Source of the DNA: Clostridium sp.
GTDB taxonomy: Bacteria; Bacillota; Clostridia; Lachnospirales; Lachnospiraceae
Direction of reading: 5' to 3'
NCBI GenBank assembly: GCA_021770825.1
Contig: JAETQD010000004.1
Coordinates: 159,517 to 223,516 of the forward strand
DNA: 64,000 nt
Shown: positions 47,257 through 56,259 of the stretch, piece by piece
Layout: each line of letters opens with the position of its first letter
Position numbering within the stretch: the first letter of the stretch is position 1
Notes under the pieces: model-generated
Seen by the model: the letters and a program-made list of their open reading frames with translations, nothing else
Told to the model about the DNA's origin: nothing
Databases searched by the model: none
Translations under genes and position numbers: made by a program

Positions 47257-47682
47257 ATGTTCATTGGAGAGTACAGTCATACAATCGATGCCAAAGGCCG
47301 TTTGATTGTTCCTTCCAAGTTCCGTGAGCAGTTGGGCGATGAGTTCGTTGTGACCAAGGGACTGGATGGATGTCTTTTCGTGTACGAAAATTCCGAATGG
47401 AAATCCTTTGAAGAAAAGCTCCACGCACTTCCCCTTACCAATGCCAACGCCAGAAAATTCACAAGATTCTTCCTGGCAGGAGCCAGTGCCTGTGAAGTGG
47501 ACAGGCAGGGTAGAATTCTGATTCCCTCGGTTCTCAGGGAATTTGCCAATCTGGAAAAAGACGTGGTCCTGGTGGGAGTCGGAAGCCGGATTGAGATCTG
47601 GAACAAGGCCATCTGGGCAGAGAAAAATGTCTATGACGACATGGAGGAAATCGCAGAAAATATGGAAGGGCTTGGCATATGA
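47257..47682 (+). CDS. mraZ: Transcriptional regulator MraZ
   Basis: A 141-residue protein with two AbrB-like swapped-hairpin repeats: [20 protein letters not shown] and [20 protein letters not shown], each with the DxxGR core. MraZ forms a ring oligomer that binds repeated boxes upstream of its own gene and controls the division cluster. AGGAGAAAAGG precedes the ATG. The stop overlaps the rsmH start (ATGA). Confidence 0.96.
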   Translation: MFIGEYSHTIDAKGRLIVPSKFREQLGDEFVVTKGLDGCLFVYENSEWKSFEEKLHALPLTNANARKFTRFFLAGASACEVDRQGRILIPSVLREFANLEKDVVLVGVGSRIEIWNKAIWAEKNVYDDMEEIAENMEGLGI

Positions 47683-48614
47683 TATTTGAACATAAATCAG
47701 TCTTGCTCCATGAGACCGTGGACAGCCTGAATATCAGGCCGGACGGAATCTATGTGGACGGAACCTTAGGCGGCGGCGGACATGCCTATGAGGTATTGAA
47801 GCGGCTGGGACCCAATGGGCGGCTCATCGGAATCGACCAGGATGCCGATGCCATAAAAGCGGCCACAGAACGGCTGGAGCCCATGAAGGAGCGGGTAACC
47901 ATCGTAAGAAATAACTACCGGAATATTCAGGAGGTGCTGGAAAGCCTTGGAATTTCAAAGGTGGACGGCATTTACCTGGATCTTGGCGTCTCTTCCTATC
48001 AGCTTGACACGGCAGAGCGCGGCTTTACCTACCGGGAAAACGCCCCTCTGGATATGCGGATGGACCAGAGAAATGAGAAAACCGCAGCGGATATCGTAAA
48101 CGAGTACGGGGAAATGGACCTGTACCGGATTATCCGTGATTATGGAGAGGACCGGTTCGCAAAGAACATTGCAAAGCACATTGTGAGGGAACGGGAAAAA
48201 TGCCGGATTGAGACCACAGATCAGCTTGTGGAAATCATAAAGGCAGCAATCCCCGCAAAAATTCGGGCCGAGGGCGGACATCCCGCCAAGCGCACCTTCC
48301 AGGCCATCCGGATTGAGCTCAATAAAGAGCTGGAGGTGCTCAACGATTCCATTGACACCATGATCGGCCTTTTGAATCCCAAAGGAAGACTTTCCATTAT
48401 TACCTTCCATTCCCTGGAGGACAGAATTGTAAAAACCAGATTCCGGACCAATGAGAATCCATGTATCTGTCCGCCGGATTTTCCCGTATGTGTCTGCGGG
48501 AGAAAGAGTATGGGAAAGGTGATAACCAGAAAGCCCATTCTGCCGGATGAAACAGAAATTGAAGAAAATAAGAGATCAAAGAGCTCAAAGCTGCGGGTAT
48601 TTGAACGGGCATAG
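47679..48614 (+). CDS. rsmH: 16S rRNA (cytosine(1402)-N4)-methyltransferase
   Basis: A 311-residue SAM-dependent methyltransferase (MraW). [17 protein letters not shown] is the SAM-binding loop, [19 protein letters not shown] the second block, [15 protein letters not shown] and [14 protein letters not shown] the later ones. ATGA overlap with mraZ gives translational coupling. The gene is in its usual position as second in the division cluster. Confidence 0.97.
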   Translation: MIFEHKSVLLHETVDSLNIRPDGIYVDGTLGGGGHAYEVLKRLGPNGRLIGIDQDADAIKAATERLEPMKERVTIVRNNYRNIQEVLESLGISKVDGIYLDLGVSSYQLDTAERGFTYRENAPLDMRMDQRNEKTAADIVNEYGEMDLYRIIRDYGEDRFAKNIAKHIVREREKCRIETTDQLVEIIKAAIPAKIRAEGGHPAKRTFQAIRIELNKELEVLNDSIDTMIGLLNPKGRLSIITFHSLEDRIVKTRFRTNENPCICPPDFPVCVCGRKSMGKVITRKPILPDETEIEENKRSKSSKLRVFERA

Positions 48615-48637
48615 AGCCATAGAAAGGAAGTGATGGT

Positions 48638-49105
48638 ATGGCAGCGAAAAGCAGAAAGAGAACAGGGGCACAGGCAGAGTATGTGACAGGAACGGCAGCA
48701 AGGAAGCTGGAACCGGAGAGACGGCAGGTTTCCCGGAACAGAAGCCATACTGTTACAGTCAGAAGAAACCAGGAAAAAGCACTCCAGATGAATCTGCCTT
48801 ATGTGATGATCCTTACGGCAGCGGCTATCTGCGCCCTTTACCTGTGTGTCAGTTACTTAAAGCTTCAGTCTTCCATAACCGCAAGACTCAACCACATTGA
48901 AAGTCTGGAAAAGGCCATCGAAACCTTAAAGGACGACAATGATGCCCTGGAGACCAGAATCAATACGTCTGTGGACCTGGACTATGTCTATAAGGTCGCA
49001 ACGGAGGAATTGGATATGGTATATGCAAACAAGAACCAGGTCCGGTTGTATAACAAGACGGAAAGCGAGTATGTTAGACAGTATGAAGACATCCCAGAAC
49101 GGTAA
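48638..49105 (+). CDS. ftsL: FtsL-type septum protein
   Basis: A 155-residue single-pass protein. A long basic cytoplasmic part (residues 1-52) precedes one helix (YVMILTAAAICALYLCV, about 55-72) and an extracellular coiled coil (ITARLNHIESLEKAIETLKD). FtsL forms a complex with DivIB/FtsQ and DivIC at the septum and recruits FtsW/PBP. Primary sequence conservation is weak; the identification depends on topology and on position between rsmH and a PBP gene. It overlaps the PBP gene by 23 bp. Confidence 0.8.
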   Translation: MAAKSRKRTGAQAEYVTGTAARKLEPERRQVSRNRSHTVTVRRNQEKALQMNLPYVMILTAAAICALYLCVSYLKLQSSITARLNHIESLEKAIETLKDDNDALETRINTSVDLDYVYKVATEELDMVYANKNQVRLYNKTESEYVRQYEDIPER

Positions 49106-51254
49106 TAGTAACAAGAACAATAAGAAAATACTCTCAAGATACATGCAGGAAAAGCTGGCGGTTACGGTTCTCGTAATTACGCTGGCTTTGTTTGGTCTTG
49201 TGGCGGTGCTTTACAAGCTGGTGGATGAAAAAAATGAGGAGTACACCCAGGTGGTGTTAAACCAGCATTCTTCCTACGACAGCCGGACCCTGCCCTACCG
49301 AAGAGGAGATATTGTGGACAGAAACGGCACCTATCTGGCCACCAGTGAAAAGATTTATAACCTGATTCTGGACCCCAAGCAGATTTATGAGTCGGAAACC
49401 GATTACCTGGAGCCCACGGTCAGCGTTTTAAGTGAAATTTTCGGATATGACAGGGCAGAGCTTCTTGAGACCATCCAGAAAAACAAGGATTCTTACTATG
49501 TAAGATATGCCAGACAGCTTTCCGCAGACCAGAAGGAGGCTTTTGAGGCCAGGGCCAAGGAAGTCGATAAACAGTATTCTGAGGCAGGAAACAAAAGCAG
49601 AGTCAAAGGCGTCTGGTTTGAGGATGACTACCAGCGGTTTTATCCATATGGTTCCCTGGCCTGCAATGTGGTGGGCTTTTCTTTTGATAATGGAAAACAG
49701 GGAAGCGGCGGTATCGAGCAGTACTATAATGACGAGCTGATCGGAACCAACGGCCGGGAATACGGGTATCTGGATGATGAATCCAATATGGAAAAGGTAA
49801 TTAAGTCAGCAGAAAACGGAAATACGGTCGTTTCCACCATTGATGTCAACATCCAGAAGATTGTGGAAAAATATATTGACCAGTGGATGGACGGAATCGG
49901 AAGCCAGACGGCAGCCGTAATTGTGATGAATCCCAACAACGGAGAAATTCTGGCCATGGGGTCCAACCGGAGGTTTGACTTAAATGACCCAAGAAATTTA
50001 AATTCCATGTACACCCAGGAACAGATCGATGCCATGTCGGAAGAGGAAAAAAGCGACGCATGGAGCCAGATGTGGAGAAATTACTGCGTCAGCGACAGCT
50101 TTGAGCCAGGCTCTCCGTCCAAGGCCCTGACCGTTGCCGCCTGTCTGGAGGAAGGCGTCATCGGACCGCAGGAGGTATTTGTCTGTGACGGCGGCCAGGA
50201 GGTGGGCGGCCATAAAATCAAATGCGTCAGCATTTACGGACATGGAAATGTGAGCGTGCAGCAGTCCCTGATGAAGTCCTGCAACGATGCCATGATGCAG
50301 ATGGCAGCCAGACTGGGAGTGCAGCGCTTTTCCAAATATCAGAAAATCTTCGGCATGGGACAGAAAACGGGAATTGATCTTCCGGGAGAGGCCGATACCA
50401 GCGGCTTGATTTATACCGCAGAAAATATGGGTCCCACGGACCTGGCCTGCAACTCCTTTGGACAGACCTACAACTGTACCATGGTCCAGATGGCGGCAGC
50501 CCTTTCGTCTGTGATCAACGGCGGTTCCTACTATGAACCCCATGTGGTAAAGCAGGTTATCAATGACCAGGGGGCCGTAGTGAAAAAGGTGGAGCCCAAT
50601 CTGGTGCGGGAGACCATCTCCCAGGCCACCAGTGATTTTGTCCGCGAAGCCCTGTTTCAGACCGTGGATAACGAAGAGGGAACCGGTAAGGCGGCCCGGG
50701 TAGAGGGCTATAAGGTGGGCGGAAAAACCGGAACAGCCCAGAAGCTTCCGCGTTCTGCCAACAACTACCTGCTTTCCTTTGCCGGATTTGCTCCGGCAGA
50801 TGACCCTCAGGTGCTGGTGTATGTGGTCATTGACACTCCGAACCTTCCGGGAAAGGAGCAGGCCCACAGTACCTTTGCAACAGAAATTTTCCAGAAGATT
50901 CTGGCGGAAGTTCTTCCTTATATGAATGTGTTCCCGGATACGGACGTTCCAGAAGAAATTGATGAAAGCCTGTCCACACAGGGCGAAGGAATCACCAACG
51001 AAAATGAAGGCGGACTGGAGCCGGGCGGGGAAACCCAACCGGAGACAGAGCCGGAGACCGATGAAAACGGAGAGACCATCCCGGAAACCACAGCACAGAA
51101 TATGGAGGATGAGGTAATTCCCTATGAGGACGGCCTGGGAATTCCTGACAATATGCCGGGAGGACTGACCATTGATCCCATGCCTTCGGGCGGAGTGGAA
51201 AGCATGGCAGCGCCGGGACCGGGCGAGGCAGCACCGGGAGAAGAACCCGAGTAA
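49083..51254 (+). CDS. Division class B penicillin-binding protein (FtsI/PBP2-type) with acidic tail
   Basis: A 723-residue transpeptidase with one N-terminal helix (AVTVLVITLALFGLVAVLY), a PBP-dimer domain (YRRGDIVDRNGTYLATS) and the transpeptidase domain with active-site SPSK (in FEPGSPSK), SCN (MKSCNDAMM) and KTG (GGKTGTAQKLPRS). There are no PASTA domains; instead about 100 residues of Glu/Pro/Gly-rich low-complexity tail. The start was set at the ATG overlapping ftsL; a Met about 20 codons later is possible because no good ribosome site is visible. It is one of two class B PBPs in tandem, comparable to pbpB and spoVD in Bacillus. Confidence 0.9.
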   Translation: MKTSQNGNSNKNNKKILSRYMQEKLAVTVLVITLALFGLVAVLYKLVDEKNEEYTQVVLNQHSSYDSRTLPYRRGDIVDRNGTYLATSEKIYNLILDPKQIYESETDYLEPTVSVLSEIFGYDRAELLETIQKNKDSYYVRYARQLSADQKEAFEARAKEVDKQYSEAGNKSRVKGVWFEDDYQRFYPYGSLACNVVGFSFDNGKQGSGGIEQYYNDELIGTNGREYGYLDDESNMEKVIKSAENGNTVVSTIDVNIQKIVEKYIDQWMDGIGSQTAAVIVMNPNNGEILAMGSNRRFDLNDPRNLNSMYTQEQIDAMSEEEKSDAWSQMWRNYCVSDSFEPGSPSKALTVAACLEEGVIGPQEVFVCDGGQEVGGHKIKCVSIYGHGNVSVQQSLMKSCNDAMMQMAARLGVQRFSKYQKIFGMGQKTGIDLPGEADTSGLIYTAENMGPTDLACNSFGQTYNCTMVQMAAALSSVINGGSYYEPHVVKQVINDQGAVVKKVEPNLVRETISQATSDFVREALFQTVDNEEGTGKAARVEGYKVGGKTGTAQKLPRSANNYLLSFAGFAPADDPQVLVYVVIDTPNLPGKEQAHSTFATEIFQKILAEVLPYMNVFPDTDVPEEIDESLSTQGEGITNENEGGLEPGGETQPETEPETDENGETIPETTAQNMEDEVIPYEDGLGIPDNMPGGLTIDPMPSGGVESMAAPGPGEAAPGEEPE

Positions 51255-51269
51255 AGGATAGAAAAAAGT

Positions 51270-51944
51270 ATGGAACGGCAAATCGATATCAACGAGGTTT
51301 CCGACGGGAAGCTTTATGGTTTAGAAGATATGGTGAGGGCAGACTGCGCCGGATGCGCCGGATGTTCTGCCTGCTGCCAGGGAATGGGAAATTCCGTGGT
51401 TTTGGATCCCCTGGATGTCCACCGCCTGGAAAAGGGAACCGGAATGGGGTTTGAATCCCTTCTTTCAGGGCATTTAGAGCTTAATGTGGTGGATGGAATC
51501 ATATTACCCAACTTAAAAATGGCAGGAGTGGGGGAAAGGTGCACTTTCCTTGGTGAAAACGGGCGCTGTGCGGTCCACGGGTTCCGGCCGGGAATCTGCC
51601 GGATTTTTCCTCTGGGGCGTCTCTATGAAAACGGCAGCTTCCGGTACTTTTTACAGATTCACGAATGCAAAAAGAAGTCCAGAGCCAAGGTGAAGGTAAA
51701 GAAATGGATTGATGTCCCGGATGCGGCTGCTTATGATGCCTACATTTCCCGGTGGCATAATTTCCTTAAGGAGTTACAGAGAATCATTCAGGAAGATGAT
51801 ACAGGCCAGGCGGCAAAAACGGCCAGCATGGTGGTATTAAAAAATTTTTATGTGACGCCCTTTGACAGGGATGCAGATTTTTACGGGCAGTTTGACAGAC
51901 GGCTTTCCAACGCCTGCGGTTTATTCGGGATAGGTTGTTCATAA
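51270..51944 (+). CDS. YkgJ family cysteine cluster protein
   Basis: A 224-residue cytoplasmic protein with CAGCAGCSACC near residues 25-35, a further CTFLGENGRCAVHGFRPGIC block and HECKKK, the CxxCxxCC...C...C pattern of the YkgJ/Fe-S zinc-binding cluster family. Family members are proposed to bind zinc or an Fe-S cluster; activity is unknown. It sits between two class B PBP genes, 15 bp after the first, an odd location for such a protein. Confidence 0.82.
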   Translation: MERQIDINEVSDGKLYGLEDMVRADCAGCAGCSACCQGMGNSVVLDPLDVHRLEKGTGMGFESLLSGHLELNVVDGIILPNLKMAGVGERCTFLGENGRCAVHGFRPGICRIFPLGRLYENGSFRYFLQIHECKKKSRAKVKVKKWIDVPDAAAYDAYISRWHNFLKELQRIIQEDDTGQAAKTASMVVLKNFYVTPFDRDADFYGQFDRRLSNACGLFGIGCS

Positions 51945-51966
51945 TTTCTGAAATTTGAAATATAAT
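51938..51966 (+). promoter_or_regulatory. Promoter within the division cluster, before the second PBP
   Basis: TTCATA (51938-51943), a 17-bp spacer and a perfect TATAAT (51961-51966). Confidence 0.55.
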
Positions 51967-51993
51967 GAGTAACAAGACATCGAAACGGATGTA

Positions 51994-53715
51994 ATGTTAT
52001 TTATGGGTTCATTTTTGACGCACCACAGGAGGAAAATCCTGGTTACCTTTTTGATCACAGCCCTTTTGATGGCGGGGTTGTTGTGGCAGCTTGGCTATCT
52101 TATGATCTTCCGCTCGGAGCATTACAGCCAGATGGCCGATGAACTCCATGAGAGAGAGCGGACCATAAAGGCTGCCAGAGGGGAGATTGTGGACCGGAAC
52201 GGAACCGTCATTGCCACCAACCGCACGGTCTGCACCATTTCCGTGGTCCATAACCAGGTGGAGGAACCTGAGACGGTCATAGAGGTTCTGTGTAAAGAGC
52301 TGGGGCTTTCCGAAGCGGAGGTCAGGAAGCGGGTGGAAAAGCGCTCCTCCCGTGAGATCATAAAAACCAATGTGGATAAGGCAGACGGCGATAAAATAAG
52401 AAGCTACGGGCTGGCCGGAGTCAAGGTGGATGAGGACTATAAACGGTATTATCCCTATGACAGCATGGCCTCCAAGGTTTTGGGCTTCACCGGAGCCGAT
52501 AACCAGGGAATCATCGGTCTGGAGGTCATGTACGAGTCCTACTTAAAAGGCCTTGACGGAACCATCCTCACCCTTTCCGATGCGAAGGGAGTGGAGGTGG
52601 AGAATGCCGCTGAGGAGAGGAAGGAGCCGGTGGCAGGAAAGACCCTGACCGTGAGCCTGGATGTGAATATCCAGAAATATGCAGAGCAGGCTGCCTACCA
52701 GGTCATGGAAAAGAAGGGGGCCAAGGCCGTCTCCGTCATAATCATGAATCCCCAGAACGGCGAAATTTATGCCATGGTAAATGCGCCGGAGTTCAACTTA
52801 AATGACCCCTTTACCCTGGTGACAGAAGAGGAATATGGGTCCTCGAAGGAAAAACAGGACCTTCTCAATAAAATGTGGCGGAACCGCTGCATCAACGACA
52901 CCTACGAGCCGGGATCCACCTTCAAGATCATCACGGCGGCGGCAGGGCTGGAGGCCGGAGTGGTTTCACTCAATGACCAGTTTTCCTGCCCGGGCTTCCG
53001 GGTGGTGGAGGACAGAAAAATCCGCTGCCACAAGGTGGGCGGACACGGAGGGGAAACCTTTCTGCAGGGAGCCATGAATTCCTGCAATCCGGTTTTCATC
53101 GACGTGGGACAGAGGCTTGGCGTGGACTCCTTTTATCACTATTTTCAACAGTTCGGCCTCCTTGGAAAGACGGGAATTGACCTTCCCGGCGAAGCGGCCA
53201 CCATCATGCATAAAAAAGACAACATGGGCCTGGTGGAGCTGGCCACGGTTTCCTTCGGCCAGTCCTTTCAGATCACGCCCATGCAGCTTGTGACCACGGC
53301 ATCCTCCATCATAAACGGAGGAAACCGCATCACCCCGCACTTTGCCGTGAAGGCGGAGAGCCGGGACGGAACCTTTGTGAGGGAATTCACCTATCCGGTG
53401 AGGACCGGAGTGGTATCGGAGGAAACCAGCGCCACCATGCGCTATATTTTAGAGCAGGTGGTGGCCGAGGGAAGCGGAAAGAAGGCCTCCCTTCCGGAAT
53501 ACCGGATCGGCGGAAAGACGGCCACATCGGAGAAACTCCCGAGAAGTCTGAAAAAATATATTTCCTCCTTCCTGGGATTTGCTCCGGCTGACAATCCCCA
53601 GGTGATTGCCTTAATCACCATTGACGAACCGGTGGGAATCTATTACGGAGGAACCATCGCAGCTCCGGTCATTGCAGACATTTTTAAGAATATTCTTCCG
53701 TATCTTGGAATATGA
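51994..53715 (+). CDS. Class B penicillin-binding protein (SpoVD/FtsI-like) with KTA in place of KTG
   Basis: A 573-residue transpeptidase. One N-terminal helix (ILVTFLITALLMAGLLWQL), dimerisation domain (KAARGEIVDRNGTVIATN) and transpeptidase motifs STFK (YEPGSTFKIITAAAG), SCN (MNSCNPVF) and, instead of KTG, KTA (IGGKTATSEKLPRS). It has no PASTA domain, unlike Bacillus SpoVD. Placement directly before mraY matches spoVD in Bacillus. Start codon ATG 51994 or 52003; neither has a strong ribosome site. It has its own promoter, so it may be expressed separately from the first PBP. Confidence 0.88.
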   Translation: MLFMGSFLTHHRRKILVTFLITALLMAGLLWQLGYLMIFRSEHYSQMADELHERERTIKAARGEIVDRNGTVIATNRTVCTISVVHNQVEEPETVIEVLCKELGLSEAEVRKRVEKRSSREIIKTNVDKADGDKIRSYGLAGVKVDEDYKRYYPYDSMASKVLGFTGADNQGIIGLEVMYESYLKGLDGTILTLSDAKGVEVENAAEERKEPVAGKTLTVSLDVNIQKYAEQAAYQVMEKKGAKAVSVIIMNPQNGEIYAMVNAPEFNLNDPFTLVTEEEYGSSKEKQDLLNKMWRNRCINDTYEPGSTFKIITAAAGLEAGVVSLNDQFSCPGFRVVEDRKIRCHKVGGHGGETFLQGAMNSCNPVFIDVGQRLGVDSFYHYFQQFGLLGKTGIDLPGEAATIMHKKDNMGLVELATVSFGQSFQITPMQLVTTASSIINGGNRITPHFAVKAESRDGTFVREFTYPVRTGVVSEETSATMRYILEQVVAEGSGKKASLPEYRIGGKTATSEKLPRSLKKYISSFLGFAPADNPQVIALITIDEPVGIYYGGTIAAPVIADIFKNILPYLGI

Positions 53716-53800
53716 TGACGATGGCTTTTTTGCGGACCGGCAATCGGCAATTCACTGGCCTGCCTCTGGATTGCACTGGGATTTTTGGTGAATGTTACGA

Positions 53801-53829
53801 TTGATTAATTGACAAAAAGGACGTATACT
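53801..53829 (+). promoter_or_regulatory. mraY promoter
   Basis: TTGATT (53801-53806), a 17-bp spacer and TATACT (53824-53829). A TTGACA at 53809 has no -10 box at proper spacing. Confidence 0.55.
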
Positions 53830-53904
53830 AATTCTGATATTATAATTGGTCTTTCTATGCGGTTTTGCAGGAAAGATACAATACATAAGAGATAGAGGTG
53901 CAGC

Positions 53905-54873
53905 ATGGTTAATGAGACAATCCTGGCGGTCATTATCGCCTTTGCGATCAGTGCGGCTCTTTGCCCCATTGTGATTCCCTTTCTTCATAAACTGAAATTC
54001 GGGCAGCAGGTCCGAGAGGACGGTCCCCAGGCCCATTTGAAAAAGCAGGGTACGCCTACCATGGGCGGACTGATTATCCTGTCGGGAATCATCATCACAT
54101 CCCTGTTTTACCTGAAGGATTATCCGAAGATCATCCCGGTGCTCTTCGTTACCGTGGGATTTGGAATCATCGGCTTTCTGGACGACTATATTAAAATTGT
54201 CATGAAGCGGTCAGAGGGCCTGAATCCCAAACAAAAGCTTTTGGGACAGATCGTGATTACGGGAATTTTCGCCTACTATCTGGTGACCTCCAAGGAGATC
54301 GGAACCACAATGCTGATTCCCTTTACCGGAGGCTTTCAAAACGGATATTATCTGGACCTTGGATGGCTCTTTATCCCGGCCCTGTTTTTCATTGTTCTGG
54401 GAACCGACAACGGTGTGAATTTCACAGACGGTCTTGACGGTCTCTGCACCAGCGTCACCATCCTGGTGGCCACCTTTTTTACAGTGGTTGCCCTTGGAGA
54501 AGAAAGCGGTATCAGCCCCATCACAGGAGCTGTTGTGGGAAGTCTTCTGGGATTTCTTTTATTTAATGTGTACCCGGCCCGGGTGTTTATGGGAGACACA
54601 GGCTCCCTGGCTCTGGGCGGCTTTGTGGCTTCCAGCGCCTTTATGATGCAGATGCCGATTTTCATTGCCATTGTGGGACTTATCTATCTGGTGGAAGTGC
54701 TTTCCGTCATTATCCAGGTCACATACTTTAAAAAGACCGGAGGAAAGCGCATTTTCAAGATGGCTCCCATCCATCATCATTTTGAACTATGCGGATGGTC
54801 GGAAACAAGAGTCGTTGCTGTATTTTCGATTGTCACGGCAATCCTTTGTCTGATTGCTTACTTAGGATTATAG
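53905..54873 (+). CDS. mraY: Phospho-N-acetylmuramoyl-pentapeptide transferase
   Basis: A 322-residue polytopic enzyme making lipid I. The cytoplasmic loops carry the diagnostic motifs GTPTMGGL, FLDDYIK (catalytic Asp pair), NFTDGLDGL (Asp-rich loop) and MAPIHHHFELCGWSE (His triad). About ten membrane helices. GAGGTG precedes the ATG. It is followed 11 bp later by murD. Confidence 0.97.
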   Translation: MVNETILAVIIAFAISAALCPIVIPFLHKLKFGQQVREDGPQAHLKKQGTPTMGGLIILSGIIITSLFYLKDYPKIIPVLFVTVGFGIIGFLDDYIKIVMKRSEGLNPKQKLLGQIVITGIFAYYLVTSKEIGTTMLIPFTGGFQNGYYLDLGWLFIPALFFIVLGTDNGVNFTDGLDGLCTSVTILVATFFTVVALGEESGISPITGAVVGSLLGFLLFNVYPARVFMGDTGSLALGGFVASSAFMMQMPIFIAIVGLIYLVEVLSVIIQVTYFKKTGGKRIFKMAPIHHHFELCGWSETRVVAVFSIVTAILCLIAYLGL

Positions 54874-54884
54874 GAGGAAGAACC

Positions 54885-56231
54885 ATGTCACAGAAAGTGT
54901 TAGTTGCAGGAACCGGAATCAGCGGAATTGCCGCTGCGAAGCTTCTCCTGGCCCAGGGCGGAGAGGTTGTGTTATATGACGGAAATGAAAAGCTTTCCGC
55001 CGAAGAATTAAAAGGAAAATTTGAGGAGGACGCAAAAGTATCCGTCATTCTCGGTGAATTAAAGAAACTGGATTTGACAGGGATTGAGCTCTGTGTGATC
55101 AGCCCCGGCATCTCCTTAGAGGCCCCCTTTGTGGCTGTCCTGGATGAGGCGAAGGTGCCGATCTGGAGTGAAATCGAGCTTGCTTACCACTGCACAAAGG
55201 GTAAGCTTGCCGCCATCACGGGAACCAACGGAAAGACCACCACAACGGCTCTCACCGGAGAGATCATGAAGCACTACTGCGACAGCGTATTCGTGGTTGG
55301 AAATATCGGTGAGCCTTATACGGCCCATGCATTGGAGACCACAGATGAATCCGTGACCGTTGCGGAGGTTTCCAGCTTCCAGCTTGAGACCATCATGGAT
55401 TTCCACCCCAACGTATCGGCGATTACCAACATCACCCCGGACCACTTGGACCGCCATAAAACCATGGACTGCTATATCCAGGTGAAGGAGGGCATTGCCA
55501 GAAACCAGACCGAGGAGGACGCCTGCGTATTAAATTATGACGATCCTGTATTGAGAGAGTTCGGCGCAGGGTTAAAATGCCGGGTGGTATATTTCAGCCG
55601 CAGGGAAAAACTGGAAAACGGAATTTACATGGATGGTGATATAATTGTATACAGACATGATAGAAAGACCGAGCCGGTTCTTGACGTCAATGAGCTTCAG
55701 ATCATCGGCGGCCATAATCATGAAAATGTCATGACAGCCGTGGCCATTGCCCTGCAGCTTGGGGTGCCGATTCCTGTGATTCGCGAGGCCTGCAAGGAGT
55801 TTAAGGCTGTGGAGCACAGAATTGAATTTGTCAGGGAGCGGTTTGGAGTCACCTATTATAACGATTCCAAGGGAACCAATCCGGATGCCGCCATCCAGGC
55901 CATTAAGGCCATGCCTGGCCCCACCATCTTAATTGCCGGAGGCTACGATAAGCACTCCGAATACGATGAGTGGATTGAGAGCTTTGACGGAAAGGTGCGC
56001 TACCTGGTGTTAATCGGACAGACCAGAGACAAGATTTCCGAATGTGCCAAGAGACACGGAATCACAGATATCATGTATGCAGAGGATATGCAGGAGGCCG
56101 TTCAGGTCTGCGCGTCCTATGCCAATTCCGGAGACTACGTGCTTCTTTCACCGGCCTGTGCAAGCTGGGGAATGTTTAAGAACTTTGAGGAGCGGGGACG
56201 CATCTTTAAGGAGTGTGTCAACGCCCTGTAA
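54885..56231 (+). CDS. murD: UDP-N-acetylmuramoyl-L-alanine--D-glutamate ligase
   Basis: A 448-residue Mur ligase adding D-Glu. An N-terminal Rossmann-like UDP domain (VLVAGTGISGIAAAKLLL), central ATPase (AITGTNGKTTTTALTG P-loop, about 112-127; NITPDHLDRH) and C-terminal domain (YYNDSKGTNPDAAIQAI) are all present. The start is the ATG after GGAGGAAG; the longer frame overlaps mraY. The other stem-peptide ligases murC, murE and murF are not in the cluster. Confidence 0.96.
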   Translation: MSQKVLVAGTGISGIAAAKLLLAQGGEVVLYDGNEKLSAEELKGKFEEDAKVSVILGELKKLDLTGIELCVISPGISLEAPFVAVLDEAKVPIWSEIELAYHCTKGKLAAITGTNGKTTTTALTGEIMKHYCDSVFVVGNIGEPYTAHALETTDESVTVAEVSSFQLETIMDFHPNVSAITNITPDHLDRHKTMDCYIQVKEGIARNQTEEDACVLNYDDPVLREFGAGLKCRVVYFSRREKLENGIYMDGDIIVYRHDRKTEPVLDVNELQIIGGHNHENVMTAVAIALQLGVPIPVIREACKEFKAVEHRIEFVRERFGVTYYNDSKGTNPDAAIQAIKAMPGPTILIAGGYDKHSEYDEWIESFDGKVRYLVLIGQTRDKISECAKRHGITDIMYAEDMQEAVQVCASYANSGDYVLLSPACASWGMFKNFEERGRIFKECVNAL

Positions 56232-56259
56232 GAAAATATAACCGGACAGGAGGGAGAGC

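Noticed and set aside
49998..51281. 427-residue minus-strand frame
   Set aside because: Antisense of the first division PBP, whose SxxK, SCN and KTG motifs are on the plus strand.
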